From Amaranthus tricolor (Eukaryota; Streptophyta; Magnoliopsida; Caryophyllales; Amaranthaceae): a DNA stretch of 64,000 nt. The notes under the pieces are model-generated. The model made no database searches. It was not told the DNA's origin and worked only from the letters and a program-made list of their open reading frames with translations. A program made the translations under genes and the position numbers. Where the stretch lies: contig NC_080063.1 in NCBI RefSeq assembly GCF_026212465.1, forward strand, positions 3,857,414-3,921,413. The letters run 5' to 3'. Shown here in pieces: positions 36,615 to 48,210 of this stretch. Every line of letters begins with the position of its first letter. The stretch's first letter is position 1.

Positions 36615-37618
36615 ACATAAGAGCTCGGCCTATTTCTAGGAGAGTGCGATTCTTTCTTTCAGCTATGCCATTATGTTGTAGGGTGTGAGGGCAAGAGGTT
36701 TGGTGAATGAGGCCATGGGTAGTGAAGAATTTTTCCATATGTTGGTTCATGTATTCCCCCCCATTGTCAGATCGAAGTATTTGAGGTTTGGCTAAATTGG
36801 GTGACAATCATGTTGTAAAATTTGACTAAAACATCAAACACCTCAGACTTGTGTTTTAAGAAGTATATCCGGCACATTCTAGTACAATCATCAATTAAAG
36901 AAACAAAGTATGAATAACTCTGTTTATTAAATTCAGGAGCAGGGCCCCAAACATCAGAATGTATTAAAATAAACGGTTCACTGCTACGATTTGAACTAGG
37001 AAAGTAGGAATGTTTGTGACCTTTTGCAAGAATACAAGCTTCACAATCTAAGACTACAGTACTTTTAACTAATGACGGAAAAAGATGTTTCAGATACCCT
37101 AGTGATGGATGTCCGAGACGTCTATGCCACGTCCATAACTGATGATCTGTGAACCCTTGAGCAAGCAAAGTGTGACCCGTTTGAATCGCCTCGTCCACAT
37201 AGTATAGACCGTCACGTTCAGTACCACGACCAATAATCTTCCCTGTCTGAGCATCCTGCACAACACAACCAGAAGAAGACATAAGCACATTACAGTTTAA
37301 TTCCCGAGTCAATTGACTAATAGACAATAACTTGTGAGATAAGCTAGGAATTAAAAGACAATTGTTAATTTTGAGAGAGGGAGAAATAGTAACGGGCCCA
37401 ACTTGGTCAACACTCACGCACTCCCCATTAGCAGTTTGAATGTAGGTTTGGGTTTTTGGATGAGTGGATAAAAGATCACGGGGGTCAAAAGTCATAGTAT
37501 CAGTGGCCCCGCAATCGAATATCCATGGGGATGATAGACAAGGTTTGCATAGTAGACCAAGTCTATGGGTATTGTAAGTGGGTTTGTGAGTGTTATTAAG
37601 AATGGGCCGGTTATGGGG
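36394..37618 (-). pseudogene. copia-2 protease / integrase, frameshifted
   Basis: It follows gag in the same frame after one TAA. The protease motif reads PWIFDCGATDTM; the usual active-site D-S-G is D-C-G here. The integrase has the zinc region (LWTWHRRLGHPSLGYLKH, CEACILAKGHKH), catalytic Asp (IHSDVWGPAP), second Asp (ILRSDNGGEYMN) and Glu (NGIAERKNRTLLE), so the D,D,E residues are intact. A frameshift lies near 36790 (after VTQF). A second is at the 15-base G/C homopolymer (36451-36465), where the frame passes from PSFYSL into RIFGCVVFVH. Confidence 0.9.
36451..36465. repeat. 15-base G homopolymer inside copia-2 integrase
   Basis: A run of 15 G preceded by ggggt. It coincides with a frame change in the integrase, so its length decides whether the frame is open. 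Such runs are also prone to sequencing error. Confidence 0.9.
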
Positions 37619-38803
37619 TTAAGAAAATATAGGCCGGTGGGTTTTAATGGGCTTAGGGTTATTTGAGGGTGAGATTATAAAAGAGTGGGAGTGTGAGTGT
37701 TTCCCTTTCCCTTCCCCACTTGTTTCGGCTTCCAGATCCTTCCCCTCCTTCCCCCTTTCTCTCTCTTCTGATATGTCTCTTTGTGCTTTCTGTTTCGTTT
37801 CACCTTCAACGCTATTTTTGTCTTCCTTTGCTTCTGTGTGAGTGGTTGGTTTGTTGGTGGGAGAAGAAGCGTCGGCGGCCAAGTGAGCCTTGCCGCCGGT
37901 TCTTGACGAAGCCTTGGTGGCGGCTTTCTCCTGCCGGTGTTCCTCCCACCATTCGGGGAAGCCAATGATTTTGAAACATCCTTCCTTTGTATGACGACTC
38001 CCTCCACAGTGACTACATTTCAGGTGAGTTTTATCCTCTATATTACGCTGGAATGAGACATCCGATCGGTGTTTAACGGCCAACCCACTCTCTATCTCTG
38101 AGGGAATTTTTCCCGGTGATGAAGTGTGACTCATAATCCCACGCCTTGAGATTTCTCGTCTGATTGTAGCATAGGCCACTTCCACTGTTGGAAGTGGGTC
38201 TTGGTGTAGCAAGTCACGCTTTTCTTTGTCAAACGTGTCATGGATTCCGGCCAAGAATTGAAATAGCCGTTGCTTTTGAATAAAGGTGTTAAAGATTGTT
38301 AAATCCTCTGCATGTATCATGGGATTTTGTTGTCTTCGATCTATTTCTTTCCAGATAGTGTTAAGTTTTCCATAAAAGACCTCTAAAGGGTCTTGATTTT
38401 GTTTCAAATTATTAGCTTGAGAACTCAGATCGAAGATCTGGAGTTCGTCCCTTCCACTGCTTAATAGAACTTCGATCCCTCTCCATAAATCTTTTGCAAT
38501 AGTGTAGTCTAAGAATTGGTTTATAAGGTCTGTACTGATATTCGAAATAATCCAAGACAAGACTATCGAATCTTTTTGTTTCCATGCTCTGTAATTTGGA
38601 TCTGAGATGCTAGGAGGATCGTCGATGATGTGATGGAGACCTCCCCTGCATTCTAAAGCTATCTGCATCATTTTGCACCAAGTTGTGTAATTTTGATAAT
38701 TTAGTTTTTCGGCCAATTTCAGGTCAGGTGATATGGTTTCAAGGTTTGTGTTTGGTTTATTCATTTGTTGAAACAGTTTGAACATTTGTTCCATCTGTTC
38801 CAT
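37619..38803 (-). pseudogene. copia-2 gag (open frame of 394 codons)
   Basis: Starts MEQMEQMFKLFQQM at 38803, 118 bp inside the primer site. The N-terminal gag region has KLNYQNYTTWCKMMQIALE, followed by the UBN2-type capsid part (SWIISNISTDLI, AKDLWRGIEVL, YGKLNTIWKEID). One zinc knuckle CSHCGGSRHTKEGC (CX2CX4HX4C) follows, with FPEWWEEH after it, then a Lys/Glu-rich tail. It ends at a TAA (37619-37621) directly in frame with protease, so gag itself is intact. Ty1/copia elements usually make one gag-pol frame. This stop is either a single mutation or a read-through or separate-expression point. Confidence 0.85.
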
Positions 38804-38910
38804 GGTTATGAGTTGTTTTGGGTTGGTTTATGCCATTGTTCTTGGACAGGTATGTTTTTAGGGTAGATAATGATAACCAATGGTGTTGTCGGTCCCGGAA
38901 AACACCTTTG

Positions 38911-38922
38911 GCTCTGATACCA
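38911..38922 (-). other. copia-2 primer binding site (initiator tRNA-Met)
   Basis: The minus strand reads tggtatcagagc directly after the 5' LTR, complementary to the 3' end of initiator tRNA-Met. The match continues with caaa. Confidence 0.92.
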
Positions 38923-39122
38923 TGAAGATTTAAGGCAATTGATTTTAGGGTTTATGAATACTATTTTTGTATTAATTTTCATAATTTACAGATCCAATAT
39001 TTATACAAGGATTAGGACCTAATTTAAGAAAGAAACTAAACTTGGTAAACCAAGAATTACCCTAATTACAATTATCTAAATAAACCAACTAAATATCTTT
39101 AGAATAAATTGATATTCCTACA
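38923..39122 (-). repeat. copia-2 5' LTR (right copy)
   Basis: A 200-bp copy of 34090-34289. Differences seen at five positions: aag(a/g)c, act(g/a)tttt, gat(c/t)c-type, tta(g/a)gaaag and cca(g/a)gaatt. Confidence 0.95.
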
Positions 39123-39127
39123 TTGTT

Positions 39128-40718
39128 GACTATTTGCAAAGTCGTTTATGTGATATCCACACCAAATTCTATGAAAAGTGACAATGAATCTAAAACAACA
39201 AAGAAAAAACTCTAATCCAAAATTGAATTTATGCTAATTGTAAATAAATTAATATTGACACTCAAAAAATCGTGACACATACTTGAATTATGATTGAGGA
39301 TGCCTAAATCGAACAATAACTACTCTTATGGACTAAAAAAGGCTTTTAATAGGTTTATAATGTGCTTTAAATCAAATTGAGATATTCGAATTTTGCTTAA
39401 TCAAATTGAGTTTCTACGTTATCAAATTTCGTTTAAACAATCAAATTTAGATAAAAATGAAGTAATATACTCTTCGAATTATAAAGATCCAAATAATTCG
39501 ATGGTAAGGAGCTCAAACGAGCATTTGATGAACTTGTCCAACCAAGCGACAAATCAAAAAATAATGCGTGTCGAGCATGAGCCCTAATAGATAGTCATGT
39601 TGGATTCAAGATGCTTGGGTGAGCAACAATGAGTGTAGAGTCCACCAAAATGCTGAGTTATCTTTTAATAGCTGAAAAACATATATTCCTCTTTCTTTTT
39701 CTTCGTTTTCCTCCTAAACAAACTGAAGTTGACCTTCTATTTCTTTTTCCTTCCCTCCCTTCTTCATCTTTTTTTTTCTTTTTAAAATTATCATCTAAGC
39801 ATAGTGTTAGTGTACTATAATAATATAACCCTGTACGGATCAATATAATATATTGTCTTCTACAATATGGATATTCATATAGCTAATAGAACGTTAGTGA
39901 ACTATATATATTTATGTGTATTGTTTTTGCTCTTTAATTATCCTCTATACTTGTTATTTGTTGTGAATCGTCATAATATCGTCTAATTTCCCTACTCTAA
40001 ACGTTGTGATTTGTACATTGAGCAAATTATATATGATTATTGTTTTTAATATAGAATAGTAGAGAAGGAAAAGGTTATAAAGGGGTAAATGAGGATTGAA
40101 ATGGGGATTTATTTAAGTTATATATTTAGGATGAGATAAATATCTAGCTTTGTTTTATAACGATGACTTGTATGTATGAATTCTTTAGTTTTTTCCTCAC
40201 AAACCACAACAATAACATCTCTATTTTTGGTAAACGGAAAGTCTATAATTCGGAATAACTTTTACATTTCTCCCACAATCAGGTAAAATCATTGAAATTG
40301 AATTATAATTAAATTAAATTTTCTAGTTTGAATTTCAATATGATTTTATTTGAGTATATCTTTAATTTATTTAAATTAGATTCAACTTTATTCACATTGA
40401 TTTTAATCAAAAGTTGAGAACTAATGTTGAGTATTAATCAATAAAATTGTGCTATTTTTTCTCTATTTATATTTAGGGATAAGAGGGTTAATTGAATTTG
40501 TTTTATATTTTTTGATTTAATAATTATTACTCTAAGATTTGTTGTATTATATAATTGGGTACTGCATTGACAAGTTTATATTGACTTGTCTTTTTGTTTT
40601 TTTTTTAATTTATATAATACATGTTCAATTAAGCTTCGCAACCCCGTGTTTTAAATCTTAGGTCTGCCACTAGTGTATATGTAATTCAAAGTTATACTTC
40701 TATCGAACAAGTTAAGTA

Positions 40719-40719
<1 letters not shown>
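39128..40719. other. Intergenic AT-rich stretch
   Basis: No gene seen. Short open frames around 39393-39843 lack similarity; the one at 39629-39820 merely reads a T/C-rich tract. Confidence 0.55.
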
Positions 40720-40773
<54 letters not shown>

Positions 40774-41207
40774 AAAATTACCTAGAATAATCTAACTTAT
40801 TTGTGATTTTCCTACAATAATCCCACCTATTGTTTTACCATGAATAATCCTAACTTTGAGGGATATTTTCCTAGAGTAAACCTGGTGACCGGATGACTTG
40901 TTATAGCAAGTTTTATTTTTTAAGAAAAAGATAAATTAAAATAAAATGTCGAAAAAAATGTTAAAAAATTTATGATTTTGTTTATTATTTAGAATTTTTT
41001 TATGTAAAATTTCAAAATTTTTCTCTAATTTTAAATTAATTTTCAGTTTACTTTTTTGGTGAATTACCTACTATAACAGGTCATTGGGTTATCCAAGTTT
41101 ACTCTAGATAAATACACTTAAAAGTTGGAATTATTCATGATTAATCAACAGGTGGGATTATTGTAGAAAAATCACGAATAGGTTGAATTATTCTAGGTAA
41201 ATTTTCC

Positions 41208-41250
<43 letters not shown>
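40720..41250. mobile_element. Fold-back (MULE-like) MITE inside a TAA microsatellite
   Basis: The element (about 40772-41207, 436 bp) has inverted ends gaaaaattacctagaataat (left) and ggaaaatttacctagaataa (right, reverse complement), extending through 'cgtgatttttctacaataat' and 'cccaccta/tgttg'. It is flanked on both sides by TAA repeats (40720-40771 and 41208-41250), so any 9-bp target duplication is hidden in the microsatellite. Either it inserted into an existing array, or the duplication seeded expansion on both sides. Ends match 25180-25920. Confidence 0.8.
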
Positions 41251-41251
<1 letters not shown>

Positions 41252-42799
41252 TAAAACTTATTATAATAGTGATAGTTTGATGAAGAAATTATAATATTTC
41301 GTAACTAAGTAAAACTTTGTACTTCTAAATATCAATGACACAAATGGCCAAATCTTAATTTTTTAAATTAGACAAATTTGCACATTATGAATTGAATATT
41401 TTCCTCTGCTAAATTATTATATAAGGGATCAATTATTAGGATTAAAACACCATACGAAGCAAAAAAAAAAATGTGATAGCATGAAATATAATCCAAAGAA
41501 GCCTCCCAAAATCTCAAATAAGATACATATTAATAACTCTATGCGCTATGCTTTTAGGGCCAGAAAAATAAATTAAAATTAAAGAAAACATAAAAACACC
41601 CCAAATAATCAAAGATACACGCCTTCTGTGCTTGATGGAAATATACTTTCTTCTATTATTATTGAATTATTGATTGAAAACATTGATTAATCCCTCTATA
41701 CTTCATGAGGGCATCAAGCACATAAAAGTCTTATAATTATATTTGTCACTCTTTTTATACTTCCTCGCTCTGAAATTTGAGTAATTTGATATATTGGTGT
41801 AATTGATACTATTCCTCATTAAAGCTTATTTTATATATTGCGGTTAGTGTATAAGAAAAAATATATTCAAGTGAGATTTTATTTGAATCATCTAATCGCA
41901 AACTTTCATAATATCAATTTTTTATAATTCTTAGATTTGTACGTACGTCAATATATAAATGATCAAAATAAAACATTGAATTGCGTAAAAGATCGATCAA
42001 ATATTACAAGTATAATGAAACGAAGGAAATCCATTTTAAATAGCAAGTATTGTATGGAATTAGATTACACAAACTTTTACCTTTTTAAATGATACTCATC
42101 AAACCTAGGGAGGAGGATGGATCGAATCTGACGGATAGGATTCAACCAGTGACAAAATTTGTCAAAAAATAAAAGGGCAAAACAATATAAATTTGGCAAA
42201 AAAAAATTGTGAATTGAGATAAATAACTCGTTTTTCACCTATTTTTCATTTAATTAAAGTCTTTATCATAAATATATAAAAAATGTCAAAAAAAAATATT
42301 TCACACTAAAACAAATTCATTAGCTAAAATGAGTACTATGTATTAATAAAGTACAAGATAGTGAATTGAAACTCATTTATTGAGGTGTTCAGAAAAAATT
42401 AGATAAGAGAAGTACAATATTTATTTGATATTATAATCGAATTTAATTTGCCAAATATAAAAAATAAATTAATCATTATAAAAAAAACAATATATATATA
42501 TAATAGTCAATTTTAAATGGACATAAATACTTTAATCCAAAATTAATTCAATAACATAGATAAAAAAAAAACTCTACTATCTTTCTACAAAGGAAAATTC
42601 ATAAAATTAACCTACTACTACTACTACACAAATTGGATTTGGTTAAGGAACAATTGGCCTATTAAGTCTCAAGTCCCATCATACTACTGACTGACAGAAA
42701 TTTAGAGAAGGGAGAAGAGGCGGAACATTTTCATTGAAGACGAAATTGGGTCCCACTCTTTCTTTTCATTATTTTACCAAAAACCAACCCCATCAATTC
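41251..42799. other. Region upstream of the AHL gene
   Basis: AT-rich, no gene seen. Contains a Stowaway-like element at about 41758-42029 (left end cttcctcgctctgaaatttg, right end tgaaacgaaggaaat). The proximal part presumably holds AHL control sequence, but I cannot point to a defined element. Confidence 0.5.
41758..42030. mobile_element. Stowaway-like MITE, degenerate
   Basis: The left terminus cttcctcgctctgaaatttg follows a TA. The right terminus reads, on the minus strand, atttccttcgtttcattata. The interior (aatcatctaatcgcaaactt; reverse strand similar to 13.2 kb) belongs to the dispersed local family. The right TA duplication is not clear. Confidence 0.5.
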
Positions 42800-42870
42800 A
42801 TTTCATCTCTTTCTTCATTTCCTTCTCTTCTCTCTTTCTCTCCTTCCTTTCCTTTCCTTTTCTCCATCTA
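42800..42870 (+). promoter_or_regulatory. Pyrimidine-rich tract upstream of AHL
   Basis: About 70 bp almost purely of C and T (ttcttcatttccttctcttc, tccttcctttcctttccttt), some 480-550 bp before the AHL start codon. Such tracts are common in plant core promoters and 5' leaders. This is a positional inference only; no clear TATA box was chosen. Confidence 0.35.
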
Positions 42871-43346
42871 ACCCTAACCCAAATCCAAACGCAAACCCAC
42901 TTCTCTCCCAACTTTCCCAAACCACCTATCCTCCTTTCAACATACATAAACTCCGATAAACGAAGATCCAAAGTTAATCAACGGTGTATGTTTTTATTCT
43001 GTATTTGCTTCAAGTTTGAGCTTCAAAAATCATGGTGGGTTGATTAATTATTTAATTTTATCCCATATTTATTTATATTTATTTATATATATTATCTCCT
43101 ACTTTGATTCAATAAACAAAGAAAAAACACCCTTCTAAAAGCTGAAACAAAGTACCAATTGCTAGCTAACTAAGCCAGCAAAAAGCTACAAATTCCTCAA
43201 AAAAGTCTTCTCTTTCGTTCCTTAATTACCTTATTCTGTACTTCCACTAACCTCCACTATGTTTTTCCTTCAATCCAACTAAAACCGTTTATCTCTATTT
43301 CTGGGTATTCTTTTCTTGATCTAAAAAACAGCTTATTAATTAAGTT

Positions 43347-44267
43347 ATGGATCCAATAACAGCTTCCGCCCATGGCCATTCATTACCACCACCTTTTCAT
43401 CTTCACCCACATCAATTTCACCAACTTCAGCCGCAGAATAACTCCGAATCCGATCATTCCCCCCGTCTTGGGGTCGGAAAACGAGAGCGGGACGATGATA
43501 CAACCAGCACCACCGACAATCAGGACTCTAAAGATGGTAGCGGAGACCACACAAATATGATTACACGACGACCTAGAGGAAGACCGGCCGGTTCAAAAAA
43601 TAAACCCAAACCGCCTATTATTATTACCCGTGACAGCGCTAACGCGCTTCGAACCCAGGTTATGGAAGTTTCCGATGGTTGCGATATCATGGAGAGTGTC
43701 GCAACCTTCGCTCGCCTCCGTCAACGTGGGGTTTGTATTTTAAGTGGGACCGGGACTGTTGCTAATGTTACTATACGACAGCCTGGGTCTACACCTACTG
43801 GAAATGGTGGGCCCCCTGCTGTTGTGACTCTTCATGGAAGGTTTGAGATCTTGTCTTTAGCTGGGTCGTTTTTACCACCGCCTGCTCCGCCTGCTGCGAC
43901 GGGGCTTAGCATATATTTGGCTGGTGGGCAAGGGCAAGTGGTGGGGGGGAGTGTAGTTGGGCAATTATTGGCGTCGGGTCCGGTGGTTATAATGGCGGCT
44001 TCGTTTAGTAATGCTGCTTATGAAAGGTTGCCGTTAGAGGATGATCAAGAAGGAGGCGGAGGAATGGGAGGGGGGATGCAAGGGGGTGGTCCGATGGGTG
44101 GTGGGTTGGAACATCAAGCTGGTATGAATAATCAACAAGCTCAACAATTACTTGGGAATGATCCTAATGGTGGTGGTATGTATCAAGGGATGCCTCCTAA
44201 TTTGCTTAACTCCGTCCAAATGCCTCCGGACGGGTATTGGGGATCGACTGGTCGACCCCCATTTTAA
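43347..44267 (+). CDS. AHL: AT-hook motif nuclear-localized protein (AHL, clade A, type I)
   Basis: A complete intronless gene of 306 codons (ATG 43347, stop TAA 44265-44267). AHL proteins bind AT-rich DNA in the nucleus as trimers and control growth and flowering genes. Seen here: a His/Gln/Pro-rich N-terminus (1-40), one type-I AT-hook with core RGRP at residues 77-80 followed by [11 protein letters not shown], then a PPC/DUF296 domain (about 96-225). The PPC domain contains [19 protein letters not shown] (164-182), [16 protein letters not shown] (186-201) and [18 protein letters not shown] (216-233). A Gly/Met-rich tail ends [10 protein letters not shown], like the AHL19/20/22/24 group. 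The lack of introns and the single hook fit clade A. At residue 104 the usual LRxHVxEV motif reads LRTQVMEV (Gln for His; comparison from memory). The start is the first ATG of the frame and fits the MDP(V/I) start of relatives. Confidence 0.95.
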   Translation: MDPITASAHGHSLPPPFHLHPHQFHQLQPQNNSESDHSPRLGVGKRERDDDTTSTTDNQDSKDGSGDHTNMITRRPRGRPAGSKNKPKPPIIITRDSANALRTQVMEVSDGCDIMESVATFARLRQRGVCILSGTGTVANVTIRQPGSTPTGNGGPPAVVTLHGRFEILSLAGSFLPPPAPPAATGLSIYLAGGQGQVVGGSVVGQLLASGPVVIMAASFSNAAYERLPLEDDQEGGGGMGGGMQGGGPMGGGLEHQAGMNNQQAQQLLGNDPNGGGMYQGMPPNLLNSVQMPPDGYWGSTGRPPF

Positions 44268-45178
44268 GAGTTGATCTTGTATGGATTTATTGCACGCTAA
44301 AATACCAGTAATGTGACAACTTAATGGAAAGAGCTAGGAATGTGCTAAGGTGCAATACAATGAATCAAGTAAAAGAAAGGTGAGTCAAGTATGAATAAAA
44401 TTTTTGGTTCATTGTTGTTGGTACTAATTGGAAGTGCAAGTTAAGTTTGAAGCTAAAGGTAGCAAAATGTCATTTAGGGTATTTTATTTTCTTTTTTTTT
44501 ATTTTTAATTTATTATCTTTTTCAATTTCTATTTTTACTTACAATTATTGTAGGTAGAAAATGAGTGATGATGAGAGAAATGTTAATGGCATGTTTTTTG
44601 GAAGATTTTAGGTTTGGTGCAACTTTTTTTTAATTCTTCCTTGATTTGTTTAACTTTGGTAGTTTGTTGGTCATGGAGGTTGGTGTTTTTGATTTTTGTG
44701 AGATTATTGCATGATGCTTTTCATTTTGATTTGAGGATATCATTGTACATTGTTATTCAATGGGGATCATTCTTAGTCTAGAGAGCTCATTAACTCACAA
44801 ATTCCAAAGTCATTAACTAAGAATAATAATAATAATTAATTTTTCTTCTCTAACAACTTTGCATTATATATTAATTTGATTATTATTATTATGTGTTAGT
44901 TTAACAAGTTGGTTGAAATTTAAATACAAAATTAGCTCTCTACAATAGTTTTCCCCTAATTCCCATTTTCATATAAGATAAATAAACCAGTTATTATAAA
45001 AGTAAACGACCAATTAAAACTGCATACATTATTTATTATTCGGACAATTCATATAAGAATTAATTAGACCATTAACAACTACATACAACCACTAAATAAG
45101 GATTATCTTCCTCTTTATCATCTCACATGTAATATTCGTTCTCCATATTTATATTCCTTTTTCTTTGAACAACATTGA

Positions 45179-45235
<57 letters not shown>

Positions 45236-46439
45236 GTATAGTAATTAACAGTGCACTAGCTAGCATGAAGGGTCATAAGCTAAAGCTACCACCAACATTC
45301 GTTCCTTTTTTCATGCATGTAACTCATCAATCCTTAAAATTATATTATGTAAAACAAATATAATCAAATAATCAATATTGTAAGATACTCTCCATCCGTT
45401 TTAATTTGCCTTATTTTCTAGAAGTATTTTCGATCCTCATACTCTCTTTGACTAATTTCGTTAATTTGGAGATTAATAATTATAACATTTTTCTTTTAAT
45501 TTTTCATTCTCATTTTTTAATTCTCTTTTAATATCATTCACATAATTTAATCTTTATTTTCATATATTAATAATTTTTCACCTTTCCCTTAAAAACCCTA
45601 TTTGCTGAATGATTCAAGTTCAAGCAGAACTTCAGTGTTTTTTTTTCTTTGATATTACAATTCACTTGATAGATTCAATTTCTTTTTTCATTTATCATAA
45701 AATTTCGGTCATTTCTTAAAAACTCACAAATGTTTCCCGTTTTAGTACACAAATAAAATGATGCAAACTCAGAAAGACGATACTAATAGGCATAAAAAAA
45801 AATAGGGTAGAGGGAAAGTGAGTCGTGCATTAAAAGCAAAGGGAATGGAAGTAGGGTGACGAAATCAATGGAGGTGAGGGGTGAGGGGTGGCAGATTATT
45901 CCATTTACGAGAATGAATGAATGAATGAACGAATGAGAAAAAGATGGGGGTGGGGGGTGGTTAATTGATGATAGATTGAATCACGCACGCAGACACAAAC
46001 ACAAACATTAAGGAAGAGATGGCAGAAGAAATGGATGGGAGTCGACAAGATGGTGAATGAGATTGTGGTGCTGCACGTGCACTGCCGTTACACTATACAC
46101 AGAGTTCCTTTTCGAGGCAACTTAATCTGCACTTCCTACTGCAAAACGGACTGTTTTTACTGGATGCTTCCTTCTTAAGTGTTTACCCCACCCCACTATT
46201 CTCTCATCTCCCCCTCTTTTCACCTTCTTTTTGGCTTTATTCATTCCTTTTTTTTTCCAATTTATAACTTCGTTCTTAAATACTGATAACTAATACTGAC
46301 ATATTCAGTAGAGAAATATTGCTATAAATAACAAATATAATGGGACAGAGAAAATGTATACATAAGAATTTAAATTATGCTTAATTTGTACAATGATGAG
46401 TTTTTAATAAGGAATATTTTGTTATAATGTATTATTAAT
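44268..46439. other. AHL 3' flank and intergenic stretch
   Basis: The first few hundred bases are likely AHL 3' UTR. Beyond that I see AT-rich DNA with a long ATT microsatellite and a lone Stowaway-like end (ctctccatccgttttaattt) near 45390. No further gene. Confidence 0.55.
45179..45235. repeat. (ATT)n microsatellite
   Basis: About 19 uninterrupted ATT units; the polyleucine frame across it is meaningless. Confidence 0.95.
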
Positions 46440-46744
46440 ATTTTTGGAGAAATAGAAAACTTTCATTCATCCACAAAACAATAAAAACAAACTAGGGCAA
46501 CCAAGTACCTACACATGTGTCAGTATGAGGATAAGGCTCACCTTCGAGGAAGGGTATTCTCACCTCTTCTAATGCAAAGGAACAAGGGCCCCCAGAAACA
46601 GACCAAAGGTCAAACAGACAAGATACAAAGACGAAGCAACACTGTGGCAAAAGCTAAAGGAGCTTAGAAATCCAAAAGCTTTTTGCACCAAGTGGAGCTC
46701 ATATAAAGGGAGTCGAGATACAAACGCAACATCCTACATCTAAT

Positions 46745-46799
<55 letters not shown>

Positions 46800-47224
46800 T
46801 ATTATTATTCTTATTATTATTATTATTATAATTATTATTATTATTATTATTTAAGGTAATCCATTTCATAAGGAGAAACTTTACACGAAGTTGGTGGGGA
46901 GCCGAACAATAAGTTGAGCACCCACCACCTTTTGAATACAATAAGCTAGTCTATGGAAGATGTAGAGCTTAGATTTGGTGCTACTTGAGTTGCTCAGAGT
47001 AAACGAAGAAATCCTTGATAACAAGTCAAGCGCGTCTTCACCTAACTCTCTGAAGGTGGAGAAGGTAAATAGGATGAATTTAAAGCCATTATCCTTACAC
47101 TTTTTCGTGTATTTTTTCCTCTTTCTTTCTACGGCATTGGCTATAGAAGCACCAGGAGCCCATGAGGAGACCCCTGTATTGGCAAAAGGCGAGCTTCTAA
47201 GTGTCTATGCACCCAATTGGTAAT
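46440..47224 (-). mobile_element. Decayed retroelement fragment, minus strand, probable LINE end
   Basis: Read on the minus strand, 47220 down to about 46860 gives fragments such as FSTFRELGEDALDLLSRI, FHRLAYCIQK and GAQLIVRLPTNF. I have seen similar strings at the C-terminus of plant non-LTR/transposon ORFs, but cannot name the family firmly. A long ATT microsatellite (46746-46852) splits the element. Below it, 46450-46740 reads like a 3' UTR. Next to it on the plus strand are LINE endonuclease/RT remains. Confidence 0.4.
46746..46852. repeat. (ATT)n microsatellite
   Basis: About 107 bp of ATT units with four point interruptions, inside a decayed retroelement. Confidence 0.95.
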
Positions 47225-47995
47225 TGAGGAATCAATTAAAAGGAATGTTTGGAAAGATCAAGATGTTATGGTACAAAACATACAAACGATCGAGAAGTTT
47301 TATATCGACGAGGATTTAAATGGGCATGTAGGGGTAAGTTGTAGTGGCTATGACCATATTTGGAATGTAGAAAAGGGTTAATTCATAATTTTTTCTTTCA
47401 TACTATTTGTCGGTTGCCAACACATAGTTTAAGAGAGATAATCATTTGAAGGCTTTTACAACTAAAGTAAACACAACCTAAACATATTACTTAAGGAGGA
47501 TAACTAATGCGATGTGGTTGCTTAAATTGTAAGGTTATCCTAGGAGAGTGTGTACGTGTCCACTCAACACAAACTTATTGTTCTGATGTTGGCTTACAAG
47601 AAGGATGGATGGAAAGTGAATCCAAAGAGAAATGAAGGATTAGATGTCGGAGATTAAAAGTGAAAGCTACTTATATTTTGTCGATAAAGTTTTTAAGAAA
47701 TCTGATTGGTTGATGGTTTCGAATATAGAGGCTACTTAGACAAAGATGAAAAATAGTATTAATTGAATAACATTGTAGTTCAAAACGTAAATGTGCTATG
47801 GAGTATGTTATTAAGGATAAACATAATAACATTATAGTTCAAGAGACAACATAAGCTTAGTCTCAATTGGCCTTTTTCAAGGTTAAACCTTAATCCCTAC
47901 TCTTTTTGCAGTAGTCCTTACCAGACTAATAAATGTAAATATGCCATGGAGCATGTTATTAAATATGCTGACAACATTGTCATGTATGTACTCCA
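47225..47995 (+). pseudogene. Decayed LINE: endonuclease and reverse transcriptase remains
   Basis: In shifting plus-strand frames the stretch reads DLNGHVGV followed by GYDHIWNVEKG (47315-47380), then SVANT plus F(K)RDNHLKAFTTK, CKVILGECV (about 47530-47560), and near 47890-47985 LNPYSFC ... YADNIVMY. These correspond in order to a LINE endonuclease (GDxNGHVG..GYExxHGGxG; IANTxFKKRxSHLxTF; CKVIPGE) and to the RT box FADDIVL, here with N for the second D. Many stops and frameshifts: long dead. Confidence 0.6.
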
Positions 47996-48210
47996 TCCGT
48001 TTTAATTTTTGTTACACTTTAATAAAAAGTTCTCACGGTTCTGATCAAAGTTCAAAGGACAAACCGAAAAACATTGAGTAATTCATCAACAAACTCAAGT
48101 AGAAGCAACAAACTAAACACTTATTACAACTCAACATAATATCCGATCCTAGTCTGATCTACATATACAAAGTACAAACAAGTACACAAATCCTTAATAA
48201 CACAAAAACC

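Larger units (their letters stand above)
34085..39127 (-). mobile_element. Complete but inactive Ty1/copia retrotransposon (copia-2)
   Basis: A 5,033-bp element (34090-39122) on the minus strand with 200-bp LTRs (TG...CA), a tRNA-Met primer site, gag, protease, integrase, RT, RNase H and polypurine tract. It is flanked by ttgtt (34085-34089 and 39123-39127). The LTRs differ at about five of 200 positions, so it looks older than copia-1. Sequence and LTRs differ from copia-1, so it is a separate family. Coding breaks: one in-frame stop after gag, two frameshifts in integrase, one stop in RNase H. Confidence 0.95.

Noticed and set aside
45175..45363. Polyleucine frame
   Set aside because: A direct translation of an ATT microsatellite.
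46699..46941. Polyasparagine frame
   Set aside because: A translation of the ATT/AAT microsatellite in a decayed retroelement.
46975..47223. Plus-strand frame with an apparent hydrophobic segment (LHFFVYFFLFLSTALA) resembling a signal peptide
   Set aside because: The opposite strand carries the retroelement-like reading; the frame has no start context or similarity and is most likely a shadow.
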